Positions 11,401 through 22,480 of a stretch of DNA of 64,000 nucleotides are shown one piece after another (positions within the stretch are counted from its first letter, which is position 1; each line of letters starts with the position of its first letter). This DNA comes from Stemphylium vesicarium (lineage: Eukaryota > Ascomycota > Dothideomycetes > Pleosporales > Pleosporaceae). Position numbers and translations under genes: made by a program. The notes under the pieces are model-generated. The model worked only from the letters and a program-made list of their open reading frames with translations. It searched no databases and had not been told where the DNA came from. The DNA is taken from the NCBI GenBank assembly GCA_004380135.1, contig QXCR01000004.1, positions 1 through 64,000 on the forward strand, written 5' to 3'.

Positions 11401-12297
11401 CCATAACAATATTCCAGACCTTCAAAACCGCATACCCCGAATACAAAGGCGACACCAAGCACTTCCTCAACCAATGCAAACAAATGCACGCCCTCGATCT
11501 CGAAGACAAAATGGTGCCAAAATGGCAATGGGACGACTTCATCATCCGCAACCGGACAGATTACCGCGACTACGCCATGTCATGTTTAGACCAAGGGGAA
11601 AACGCTGAACCCTACTACCGCTTCTACAAGGACAATATCCGGGATACTCTGTACCGCCGAGGCGTGATTGAAAGTAGACTCACACTGCAGCAAGCGTTGT
11701 TGGAACTTGGTGTTGGTGTTGGAGGTGAAGATGCTGAAGGCTTGGTTCCGGAGCAGAGGAGCAGTGCGATGGCGCGGAAAAGTCTTCCGGGCGAGTTCCA
11801 TCAGCCCAGGAGGTCGACTCAAGATCGTATCGTGGCGTCTTCCAGTGCGCGACCGAGGCATTCGCTTCCTGCGAGCTCGAACGATAGGCATTGTAGGGAG
11901 AAACATGCGTCGACACGGACGACACGGGCGATACAGCCTTCTTATCACCCCAATACCTCATCCACCCGCCAACAACAACAACAACAGCCAGAACCAAACC
12001 GACAAGTCCAACAATCAACCGGCGATCCCTTCCGCGACTATTTCTTCGCCATCCAAAGAAGTACCTCGTGGACTGGCGATGATAAGGTAAGCCCCTTTTT
12101 TCCCTTCCCCTTATCCCATCCCCCATCACTCACTCACAGCGCAAAAGGGCTAAATTCCATCTTTTTTTTCTCCACACACACAGATCGATCCGACGAAATC
12201 CTGGCCCGCGAATCTGCACACCAGACGCAGTGTGCGGGATGCGCCGAGAGGGAAGGTGGATGTGCTGAGGTGGGGGGATGTTTTGGGGGGAAAGTGA
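8500..12297 (+). CDS. Putative shelterin subunit, TPP1/Tpz1 (Est3-fold)-like telomere protein
   Basis: Likely exons: 8500-8706, 8771-about 8979, from about 9042 to 12086, and 12184-12297. The introns 8707-8770 and 12087-12183 keep frame; the junction between 8980 and 9100 could not be resolved. The N-terminus resembles the TPP1/Est3 OB fold: a Trp-Leu opening helix (LDAWLEEIFES), then FILTDGESHIVADL, comparable to the strand block with a DG turn in animal TPP1, then IAVRKYTIRY and RLCFMLHRIDWL. A roughly 750-residue acidic, Ser/Pro-rich linker follows. A compact, well-ordered block lies at about 11395-11715 (FQTFKTAYPEYKGDTKHF, WQWDDFIIRNRTDYRDYA, PYYRFYKDNI). The protein ends in VDVLRWGDVLGGK. 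If correct it would bridge Pot1 to other telomere proteins and recruit telomerase. Odd: an in-frame TAG is codon 16 (8545-8547), followed by CTACTACTAG. The function call is inference from motif resemblance. Confidence 0.55.
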
Positions 12298-12701
12298 CGT
12301 GTGAGCTGGGAGAAGAGGGTTGATGTTGGTTGTTTGGATAACGCCAACTGATACGTGCATACTTTGGGGCTTGGTATGCGTCAGGCTGGATGGGATTGGA
12401 TTGGATGGATTGCATAACCGCCGCGAAGAAGAACAGCTCTGTGTTCTGCAGCTCCTCTTCTTCTTCTTCGCCTTCTCCATGCGAGCTAGATAGCATGGAA
12501 CATGTTTCCCCCTCACAAGGACGACAAGAGAAAAAAAAAGTTACGGGCATGGCAATCATGCATTGAAACTCATTCCCTCCACTAACCCCTTTTGTCCCAC
12601 AAAACGCCATGTACATGCCCTCATCATCATGATTACGCAACAACGATGACGGAAAACACATCCCCCATTCCCTGTCCGTCAACCACACACATAAGCGCAA
12701 A
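12298..12701. other. Convergent intergenic region
   Basis: A spacer between two converging genes (TPP1-like and the MFS transporter) that should hold both 3' UTRs. It contains a CTTCTTCTT tract near 12451-12470. I see no coding sequence. Confidence 0.4.
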
Positions 12702-14579
12702 TCACTCAATAAACCCCCTCTGTCCCCTCTCCCTCCACCTCTTCCAAACGCCCCACCCCTCAACCCCCACCGTAACAACACCCAACACAGCATTAAACGC
12801 CGCCATGAGCCAAAACGGCGCCCCAGGCGCCGTACTATCGAACAGCGCACCCCCAGCCTTGGTAAGCAGCAGAATGCCAAAGCCGCCGAGGAGACTGTAC
12901 GTGCCGGCTATGGAGCCCTTGATGTGGTTGTGCGCGGAAGACAGTGGTGAAAGAGGGGGAGCAGCAGCACGAGAAGAAGAAGACGATTGGAAGGCGTCCG
13001 GGAGCAAGGGAGCGTTTTCGTCGACGGGGGTAATGGGGCCGCTGTGCGGGGGCGTGGCGCCGGCGGAGGGGTGGTTAGTTGAGCTTGCGGCGCGGGAGGA
13101 GGCGCGGCGGGAGCCTGAAAAAGCTGCATCTGTGAAGGAAGTTGAGCAAGGGCTGCTGGCCTCGTCGTTGTTTATGCCCCGGCCGAGGAGCGCGAGGGAA
13201 CAGACGATTGCGCCTATCTGACTTACACCCAGCAGTGCTACAATGGCGAAAATCGCACCCGTCCCGTCTTCGCTCTTGTAGTCGGGGCTCGTCAGTGACC
13301 CAAAGGCCGAGTAACCGGCTATGCCCGCCACTGCTGCTACGAGCAGGGGGATGTTGTAGCGCGGGAAGCGGCCTGCGAGAAACCCGAAGACAGGGGCGGA
13401 GAGGAGGGCAATGAGCTGGCTGATGCCTGTCAGCATGGCAGCGAGTTTGTACGCCTCTGGGCATGCGACTTTGATGTCGGACGGGATGTTTGAATCTACT
13501 TTGCAGCGCCCCGTCTCGAGGAAATAGTGGTTTGTGAAGAGCGGGATGAAGAGGGATATTGCGACCGAGGATGCGCGCGCGACGAAGCCGCCGACGTAGC
13601 CGAGACCGATGTTGGGAGATGTGAAGCCGAGACGAATGCTCTCGAGGAAGAGGCGCGGGTACGACAGGACGACGTCGCGTCGGAGGTGCGTGTCTACGTC
13701 CTTGTAGTCGCCTGTCTTGGTGAGCCGGTTCCAGCCTTTGCCTTCTTCGCCGGGGAGCTGGCGGAGCCCGAAGAAACAGCCTAGGGCTACCAAAAGCGCT
13801 ATTGCGCCGACTACGTAGAATGCGTCTGCGACTGCGGCGGCGGGTTGCGAACCGGCGTTTTGGAATTGCGTTGGAAGAGGGAGGAATACGAAGAGGGCGA
13901 CTAACGCGCCGCAGCCTGTGAACATGCCCACTAACCCCGCGAGCTGCGATGTAGATGCCCCAGTGTCCTTCTTCGCAGGCAGTGTGGTGTCCTCGGGGGA
14001 AGCTGATCGGAAGCGCGCGGGCGTAATGGTGAGTTCAGACGATATCGACGCAGCCGGCGCATGCGACCTACCACGGCTCTGCGTTGGAGATCTCGGGTCA
14101 GGTTTAACATCCTGGACAATCGTCATCGTCGGCAAGATAGCAGTAACCATCGTCGCCCTACAAGCAAACAGTCAGTCAGTCCCCGCATGCACTCAATCAA
14201 CATATAAAACTCACGTAGCACTCCCACCCAGACTAAACAGTATCCTCGCCAGCAACAGCTCTGGATACACATTCTTGGCCTGCACAAGCACCCACAGTGC
14301 AACACCAACAATGCTATACCCCAGTACAGCAACACTCCTCACTCCCACCCGGTCACTTAGCAAACCCCACGCCGGACACGCCACCAGCGCTACCAACTCG
14401 TCGACAAAGCCCAGCGTCCCGACCGCATCACCTACATTGCGCGACTGCCCGATGCGCTGCGTGATGACGAAGGAAATGGAGCTGTTCAGGAAGACTAGGA
14501 AGCTGATGCTGAAGAGCGCGACGCCGAAGAGGTACGAGGCGATTTGCGTGCGCGACGCTGTGAAGGCAAGACCCAGCAT
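12702..14579 (-). CDS. Major facilitator superfamily transporter, substrate unknown
   Basis: Exons 14579-14215 and 14157-12702 (57-bp intron, donor GTGAGT), 606 residues. The first exon encodes the N-terminal membrane helices and the MFS motif-A-like loop GLLSDRVGVRS. The junction restores LFSLGGSATATMVTAILPTM. A central cytoplasmic loop (PDPRSPTQSRG... to KKDTGASTSQ) separates two halves. The second half has six predicted helices, including QLIALLSAPVFGFLAGRFPRY and TYSLLGGFGILLLTKAGGALF. Between helices lies a long Ser/Ala/Pro-rich loop (SSRAASSTNHPSAGATP). The overall 12-helix arrangement supports an MFS porter of the plasma membrane or an organelle, but no substrate-specific motif is recognisable. 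Antisense open frames across its 3' half reflect GC-rich codon bias. Confidence 0.85.
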
Positions 14580-15346
14580 GATTGGTTGGTTTGGCGCTCG
14601 CGATGAGCTGAAGGGAGAGCTATCTTGGTCGCATTGAGGTGTTGTCGGCGCGAGTTGCGTGGTTGGATGATGTCGCGTTACGGTCGCTCGGTCCGAAGAT
14701 GCGTGATGTCAGGGCTGTGGCTGGAGTTGTGGCTGGAGCGGAGCTGGGTTGGATCACGTGCGCTAGACTCTCCACACCCGTCGTCTTGGGCCGTGTATCG
14801 CCGGTGGTGGCGGACGATAGGGGACATTATACGCAGCAACAGTCATCGCAGAAATCATCTCAGCTTACGCCAGTATGCGTCGTACTTCATCGTCCAGCAT
14901 CCTCAATAGAAGCGCCAACGAGCGTTGAATGACATGGGCTGATGTCAGGCGCAACGCCGTTCGTGAGCTCAGGGTCCATAGCGCAGCTTATACGTGAAAG
15001 AAACTAATGCAATGATATACTGTTTGGTACTGACTGATATTGATAGTCTAAGTAGGTAAAGATAGATAGCGAAGAACAAATGAAAAGCGTCAAAAGAGAG
15101 AGCGGTCCCAGCCCCAACCCATGATAACCCCAACGCCGAGGCCATGCGAGTGAGGATATACAACAGATAGTACAAGCAAAAAGATTGAGCATCATGACAT
15201 ACGAAAGGAGAGTGGGAGTGACTTGGCACACGTCGTGCCCTTGTTCAGGCAATGCAGGGTGTGAGCACCGGGTCCCCACGCCGGGGGACGCAATGGGTAA
15301 GCAATGTTCTGTAGGGCTTTCACCAATCATTGCGAAACGGCCTCTC
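14580..15346. other. Intergenic region between MFS gene and P450 gene
   Basis: Contains the MFS promoter (right of 14580) and the 3' flank of the P450 gene. No coding sequence could be supported. Confidence 0.4.
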
Positions 15347-17398
15347 TCACACCTTGCTCCAGCCCAGAGGCTTGTCACGTCCCTGATCTGGGCCCCAGTA
15401 TTCCTGGGTGTCGGGGAAATCGCCGTTTTCAACGCCGTCTCTAAACAAGTTGCGGATCTTGTTTGCTCGCACGGTATCGCGGGGTTTCAGATCCAACTCG
15501 AAGGGTATCGGCTTTGCAATCAGCAAAATTGAATAGTCGAGTGTGGGGTCTTCGGGCTTTTGAGTGATGTCACCCCATTCCATGGGCTGGTACGCGGGTT
15601 TCGACTTCTTTGGTGGTGGGGTGCTGGCTGCCGAAGATCCTGGGTATGTGGATTTGGCGAGGATCTTGTCTTCTATGGAAGAATCGTCGCTGCTGATACC
15701 CGCGTTGAGTTCTTCGTTTGAGATAGAAGCCTTCTCGTTCAGGCTGTACACGCTATCCTTCCTGGTCGCCATCATTGGCGCTGGAATGATAGGGTCTGTC
15801 GAGGTCTTCTTAATGTCGAACAACCAGGCGATTGAACCAATGCCAATAAGCAAGTCTTCATCAGCCACAGCCTGGCCAGTGCAAACACGACGTCCATAGC
15901 CAAATTGCGTCGAGTTGATGATAGTTGGGTACTGGGACAAAGGCTCTTGGTATGTAGGATAGTCTGGCCTGATCCATCGTAGAGGGTTGAAGGCTTCGGG
16001 GTCTGGGTACATTTCGGGATCGCGGGAGATAGCCCTGGGGTGACGCATTAGTACACAGAGTGGCTTCCAGTAAATGAGCGCTTTACTTACCATTCTAGAG
16101 GATGAATCGTACTACCCTTGGGAATATGGTAACCGTTGTACTCATCATCTTGAATCAGGTAGTGAGGGATACCGGTAGGTACTGGAGGGCGCCAGCGAAT
16201 ACATTCGCGGATGATGGCTCGAAGGAAGGGAAGTTTGGGTCGATCCTCTGAACGAGGTGGTCTGTCACCACAGATACGATCAAGTTCTTCGTGCAGCATC
16301 GGCAGGAATTGCGGGTAATGTGTCATAGCCAGGCAGAATGTCTGCATAGGGGCAGCGATGGTGAGAGCTCCGGCGATTCCGTGCATGCCTACAGCGTATG
16401 CGCCTTCGGTATCAGACTTGAAACCCCATTTACTGCGACCGTCCAGAAACGTCTTCATCCAGGAGGGTGATGCTTGTCCAGACTTCATGTCGTTTACGAC
16501 TTGTTCTTGCATAGTCTGGAACCATGTTCGTTCGGTAGTCGCACGTCGTCTCTCCCACGCTTTCGGGGGTGAGAGCCAGTCAGGTAGTGCCATCAAGAAG
16601 GGAAGCTTGTTACTGAGCGAACCAGTGGGCGAGACGCCGATGAGAAGTTCGCGCGCACGTTGTTTCAGCTCGTCACTACCTTCGCTGTGGCCCCAAGCAA
16701 GACGACATGTGACACGAGATATGAAGGATTCCAGGATGTGGTTGTACTGATCCGGCTCGTCCAATAGTTCAGCCAGCATGCGCTTCGATTCGAGCTCGGG
16801 ATATCGGTGGAAGGAAGCCTTTTCTGACTCACGCATGATGATACTGGCGAACTTTCTTTGGCGAGTATGGCCCTCTACGAAGAGTTAGTTAAACAGAATC
16901 ATGACATTGGTGTCACCACTTACCATTTCTGCTGAGTAATGGAAGATATTGTGCACTTGAACGATTGTCGTCTATCAGGGATGGGATGTGAGGCCGGTCA
17001 GAGTAGATGGCTGCTTTCTTCGACAACAAATCTCTTGCGATTTGATCGGTTGATATCCAGACGTGGTTGTCACCCGCCAGGTTGCACTGGTAGATGGGTC
17101 CATACTGCTTGCCCCAATCTGAGAATTTGATGAAGCCGTTCTTTTCTGGAACTTCAGGTACCGAGCCGATGATCGGGTAGCCTATAGTATACTAGTTAGC
17201 CATGTGATGTATTGCTTTTGAGAGCCCAGTAGTTGCGCATCATGCGGGGTCTGCCGATGAGGCTACTGACGTACCCTTTGGACCTGGTAGAGGTTTGAGA
17301 CCTGTCGGTATTCTATTACGGCGAGAGGACTCCCAATACTTGTACAGTGCATATGCACCTAGCAGGGCTACCGCTAGTAGTATCGAAGGAGAGATCAT
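15347..17398 (-). CDS. Cytochrome P450 monooxygenase with extended C-terminus
   Basis: Exons 17398-17275, 17181-16924, 16874-16091 and 16034-15347 (introns 93, 49 and 56 bp), 617 residues. The start is the Met before an N-terminal membrane anchor (ISPSILLAVALLGAYALY), followed by the proline hinge LPGPKG. The K-helix ExxR is E351-R354 (RECIRWRPP). The PERF-like segment is FNPLRW, and the heme loop is FGYGRRVCTG with C440 as axial ligand. Residues expected of an ER-anchored class II P450 are present. Odd: the I-helix reads GIAGALTIAAP, keeping the threonine but lacking the usual acidic residue. About 177 residues follow the heme Cys instead of roughly 60-70; the extra part is a Ser/Pro/Lys-rich insert (DDSSIEDKI, TPPPKKSKPAYQPM). 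Substrate unknown. No partner biosynthetic enzyme lies next to it. Confidence 0.9.
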
Positions 17399-20300
17399 GA
17401 TAGCAGGCTGTATGCGAACAAAAGCGTTCACTCCAGAGTGACGATTACCTGGATATGGGGTCACAAGAGATATCCAACCTTTCAAGAGAGATGCGGGTGC
17501 ATGAGGTACTACATATAGATCTGCGGACTCATAGTGGAACGTACAAAGCCTGGAACTGTCAGCATGCTGGTGTCAATGTTCCTTGACAGGGTGAGGGGTT
17601 TCAAGACCGGCCTCCCGTGCCATACGCAGGATGCTGCGTGTCAGAGCCGAAAGGGTGGAGCATAGCCTCTAACACGATGGAAGGCCTTGTTGGTAATTAG
17701 TGTCCTCGCTTGTTTGACGACATCACTGGCCTGCAAGGGCCACCAGTTTTCTGGCGGCGCTGAGCCTTGAGTATCGGTATCCGTCGTGGCGTAGCTTGAA
17801 CAGCGTCAAGTCCGGATTTGACTAGACTTCTAAGATACGAGCTGATAAGAGATATCCAGAGGAAAGTAGCATGACGATCGCTGTACGCCGCCGCGCTTAG
17901 CATGCGGAGTATCGTCGATGTCGCCCGTGAATCAGCGTGCTGCCATGAAGGTGAGAGGATAGCTGACTCGGCAGAACCCATTGAGACAGCACCAGCACAT
18001 GTTTGATACAGCCATTAGTAGCCAATACTCATGGAACATGTTCCCGAGATGTGATAAGCATGCGCGAAATGCGTTCACGCATGGCATGAAAATTTCGCGG
18101 ATCCATAGGCCTGATTCCAGATGGTGAGGCTGATGCAGAATGGGTTCGGAAGGTCGCCAACGTTTCCGAGGGGCACGGATGTCGCGGGATCCTGAGCGTT
18201 GTTGCAGTCAGTAGCAGTCGCGTGTCAAGGTCATGATCGATGCTGATCTGATGGTGTGGTTGTCGTGCGGGTTAAACGAGGCTAATCTATTCTGAGGGTG
18301 CCCAAGCGACAGGGTTCAGATGATCGGCCGGCAGACGACGCGGGTAGCCCCTTCTAGCGAACACCCCTGCACCCTTCACTCCCACTTACTCCAATCCCAT
18401 CACTTGTCTGAGGAGAGCCGACGACCAAGTCCGAATCTTGTCTTCGCATCGAATTTCTTCGCTTTTGCTAAGACTGTCTTGGGAATATTCCCGTTTGATG
18501 TGGACTTGTGCTGATGTGGCGTCATCCTGAGCTGGACCCTGATTCTGTCGTGTCACCCAGCTGAGGGGCTTTTCATTTTCATCGTCGGTGACAGCAAGTT
18601 CCTTCACGCCGATGTCAATCCTGACGGGAATACCTATCGATGCTCACCCGCTTGCAAGATCGGGGCGATATTCCCGAGTCATCGCGTTTGCGAATTCCAG
18701 CCTTGAAACGATAGTTGCTGCTTTTTTGGTCGTTATTCTGTTTCCACTAGGGATGGCGTAACTAGTTTACCCGCCAACCGAGCAACGACGTCCTGGTCAG
18801 TGGCGACTAGTCTTAGCCAGGTACCCGGTGAGTAATTCTTTTGCAATACTTTTGCGACATTTTGTTTATGGCTGAGGCACCCACTTCCTTGCATCGTATA
18901 TGTCGTATCGGTCCTATACGCTGGATGCTACCTCTTTGGATGAATACTTCTCACGACATGGGTAATCGGGTTTGTCTCTCATTGGTTACCTGTGCAGATT
19001 GTTTCGCGGAACCCACCCCATCTGGACAGGCAGATACTTGCATCATCGCACTGAATCCAAACAACTTGTTTGGTTCTTAGCGTTTGAAACACGAATCAAG
19101 GGGCATATATCCCGAGCTTCCTCGGAATGCAGCGGCGTCTAGGCGGTGAGGCCCAGCGATATGGTCCATGGTGACCATCCGGTACGAATAAAGAAGAAGC
19201 CAATGAATGGGACAGTAAGAGCGTTGCGCATTGACGCGCAAGCTGCTTGGTGTTCACTTCTCGGGATGTTCAGCGATCACGTTCCGTTCACCGGATCTGT
19301 ACCAGCGTCATGGTACTAGTATGGATGACGAACTCGTTTCACGAAGCTGACGCGACCTACGTACGCTCTTTCATCACTCGGCGTTCGAAGATCATCATCC
19401 CAGGATGTGTATCAGACTAATTGGTTTTCGAAGCGGCCATGCTCCCGCTTCTGGTATCCCAGTGAACTTCTCGTGTTGGAAAGGTACACAACTTCATGTG
19501 CGACGGATGCGACTGGCACGATTCTTCAGCCTACAGCATCTTGCATGTACAGGATGCAAAGGTTCCGTGAACCTTCTCGGGTTTCGATGAATTCTGTTCT
19601 CGTATTAATACTTTGCACTTTGGAATGATGTTGTGCGACTGCATCTGCCGCTGCTCTCCCTGCAGCGTTACATTGCCTTCAACCCCGCCAGGGTTATAAA
19701 CTTTGATAGAGCGCTGTGGAGCATACGAAATTACTGCTCCGTTGTAGACGAATCAGTGTGACCAAACGATGAACGACAATAACTCGCTCATCCTCGGGGA
19801 GTACGCTGTCTTCAATGCAGCCAATGTTACTACACCGTACTGGAAGGATTGATCATTCCATTCATCGTTCTTGTCAGAGTGGGACATTCCTACAGCATGC
19901 CTATTGGGCTTGCCGAGGCATGATCACGACCGTAACCTCGTAAGTACTACAATTGCTCCATGCATTTCGGGCTCTCCCTCTACTGCATCATCTGCACGAC
20001 CACGTAGTGATTGAGCGAAGATTGATCTGTCCTCATTCCGACTGTCGATTAGCAATCTATTCTTTCTATGCGTTGGCGTCTCCAGGAAGAAGTATATTAC
20101 AGCGCATAGTCAACTTGCACTTTTACGCCAGTGCCCATAGGAGTCTTCGAACATTCTGCGATCCTGCAGCCTAAAGTCAGCGTGCGAAGCTTATCTTATC
20201 AACAAGAACTTCGTAATTGTAGGTCGAGGAAATCCAAACAATTTCATGCAATCGCGCAACAACGGCCGATGTCACAAAAGACGACATGTCAGCTGGTGAT

Positions 20301-20573
20301 GGTAATAGCCAAAGTATCGCACGCATGCCAATGGCATAGCGGGTATGAGACTCGTCCGCAACAACTGTCAGACACGGTGCGAAAACACCTCCAAGGCAAC
20401 AGCGCATGACTCGACAAACACCAAAATGCAAAGGTGTGTTGCCTGAAAGAGGTGGGTAAGGCGTGCTGACCAAGCCATAAAAGGCAGCTCACTACGAGAT
20501 GCTTAATATAAAACCCAAGGTTGTACCTGTAACAGCCCGATATTCGTACATCAAATTGAACCTTTACAACAAA
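17399..20573. other. Long gene-free region upstream of the P450 and the GNAT gene
   Basis: About 3.2 kb without a supportable gene. Frames of up to 94 codons exist but lack family motifs and splice-consistent extensions. The left part should include the P450 promoter. An ATAAAA box at 20477-20482 precedes the GNAT start by about 90 bp. No intact transposon features or long direct repeats were seen by eye. Confidence 0.45.
20477..20482 (+). promoter_or_regulatory. Possible TATA element of the GNAT gene
   Basis: ATAAAA within CCATAAAAGGC, 92 bp before the chosen ATG at 20574, a plausible distance for a fungal TATA box. Position is the only support. Confidence 0.35.
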
Positions 20574-21053
20574 ATGTCGGATCCTCAATATGTCATCCTC
20601 GAAGGTGTACCAACACCCCAACGATACCACGACTTGCGCAAGATTGCCGGCATGACACCCCCACCATTAGACGCGGTACCCCAAGCGCTCGCCAACTCGA
20701 TAAGATGCATGGTAGCCTACGAGCGCAAACACATGCTAAACGAGACGACTCCAGCACCGGACCAAGACGTAATTGGCATGGGTCGACTAGTCGGTGACGG
20801 AGCGCTTTTTCTTCTCGTCGTTGACATCGTGGTGCACCCGGACCATCAGCACCGAGGCCTGGGAAAGCGCATTATCCAGACCGTGGTGGACTTTGTGGAT
20901 AAGCATGCGCCAAAGGCATACGTCTCTCTGGTCGCGGACCTGCCGGCTCAGAAATTGTATCCGCTGTATGGGTTCAAGGATGTGAAGCCTAGTCTGGGCA
21001 TGTATAGGATGAACAGACCGGCTCAGGGTCAGGATGGGAACGCGGCGGAGTAG
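20574..21053 (+). CDS. GNAT family N-acetyltransferase
   Basis: Intronless, 159 residues, starting at MSDPQYVILEG. An upstream in-frame Met at 20499 is unlikely because it falls in the leader just after the TATA-like box. Acetyl-CoA binding motif A is visible at residues 83-100: VDIVVHPDHQHRGLGKRI, with the R/Q-x-x-G-x-G/A signature in HRGLGK. Motif B-like AQKLYPLYGF lies at 125-134. The small single-domain layout resembles bacterial-type aminoglycoside or small-amine acetyltransferases found in fungi. It would transfer acetyl from acetyl-CoA to an amine; the substrate is unknown. Cytosolic, with no signal peptide. Confidence 0.87.
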   Translation: MSDPQYVILEGVPTPQRYHDLRKIAGMTPPPLDAVPQALANSIRCMVAYERKHMLNETTPAPDQDVIGMGRLVGDGALFLLVVDIVVHPDHQHRGLGKRIIQTVVDFVDKHAPKAYVSLVADLPAQKLYPLYGFKDVKPSLGMYRMNRPAQGQDGNAAE

Positions 21054-22358
21054 TCGGAGTTACGGACTATTCAGCTCACGCATCTATGGCTGCAGGAGAC
21101 TGTCTGGTCATGGCACTGCCCAGTACTTCGGGAGTTCTTCTGATTAAGGTTTCGGCACACGAAGTGCCTATACCATGCTTCTCCTACAAAGCTACTACCG
21201 CTGGTAGCCAGCAGCTGGTTGGACCATTTCGCGTACATAGCTAAGCGCGGGGGCAAGGCTTCGCGCACAAAGCTTTTCTTCAAGCACTATACAGCAGCCT
21301 TATTTCTATACATCTATAATATTTATTAACGAGGTCGAGCATCGCGTCGCGAAACCTTCGCAGCGCGCCAGCTCCAAGAAGCGTTTTCACGTAAGTTGAA
21401 AGGGCGTACAGCACGCCACCGAGTGAGTGACGCGTCAAAGTCTGTAACTTAGATAGCTTCCACAACTCTCTCTCTCTCTCTCTCCAGGGCCAAAGAATGC
21501 AAGATAGAAGTAGTCGAGACCTTCTCATCGACACTCAAAAACTGATGTGGTCTTGGCAAACCGGCGCATCCTGCCCCCTCCCGAGGTCCCCCGCATTTTC
21601 CACTTGCCGGTTTACCTCGCTAAAGAGCCCTGAAGAGTCACTTAACCACACGTCGGAGTTTAGATCAGACATTTTTAAAACCGTCCACGCACCTACCTGA
21701 GACCCCAATACCCACGCGAGCAGATGGCGGGGTCGAGGGCGGAATGAATGCAGTTCACTCCGCACGCGTACACCTCGGAGCTACGCATGGTCCCTCTTAG
21801 GCTAATCGGTGTTGCAGACGCTCCGATGCCTGGGTGGTACGGCCGCAAGCGATTAGAGTTACGGGACGGCTCCGATTATACCTAAGTGAACGAGGAAAGG
21901 CTAGAGAATCATTTTGGGGGCCACAGTGATAGATGTACAGTGTGAGCTGTACTTTTGTTCCTTTCGATGGTTGTGTAGGTTTCTTGGATGAGCGCTTTTA
22001 CGCCGAGTATGAAATGGAACAGGACTGCAAAAATCTGGGTCGAGATGACGCTGGTACCGAATCCTGGAGCAGCTAGCCATCTGAGGTTTGCAAGCTAAGC
22101 ATGTTACGGCCGAAAACATTTACCTGCATAGATTACAGGTCTGTTCACTCAGATGTATGTAGAAACATCAAGACTCTGCCAAGCCTAAAGCCGTTCCGGC
22201 TACTCGTCTATCTACCTAGGTAAATAGAGTTTCGCCAAAAGTCTGTCTAGGATATGATTACTTTCGAGCAGGATGATTTTCAAGATCTCACGCAAGTAAG
22301 ATTGTTGATTACATTTATCTAACGAGACCTCACTCCGCATCAAGGCAGAAGAGCTACA
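21054..22358. other. Intergenic region with CT tract
   Basis: No gene recognised. Holds a CT dinucleotide run at 21466-21485 and, at 21838-21880, a TACGGCCGCAAG..GTTACGGGACGG segment that weakly resembles the inverted repeat at 23768-23797. Confidence 0.4.
21466..21485. repeat. (CT)n microsatellite
   Basis: A run of about ten CT dinucleotides in intergenic DNA, ordinary simple-sequence repeat. Confidence 0.85.
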
Positions 22359-22364
22359 TATAAA
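22359..22364 (+). promoter_or_regulatory. Probable TATA box of the MBL-fold gene
   Basis: TATAAA in ACATATAAACGG, 117 bp upstream of the ATG chosen at 22481, followed by a CA-rich leader typical of fungal 5' UTRs. Confidence 0.45.
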
Positions 22365-22480
22365 CGGCCTTGATACCAACCCAAAAGTATCTCATCCCAT
22401 CGTCACCAAAGTATCAAAACACCAGTCTTCCAAGTCACACACACTACGCTCAATCTATTTCCATCCCACCAATTTCCAAC

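Noticed and set aside
12592..13221. 209-codon plus frame antisense to the MFS gene
   Set aside because: Shadow of a GC-rich coding strand; the opposite strand has clear membrane helices and frame-consistent splicing.
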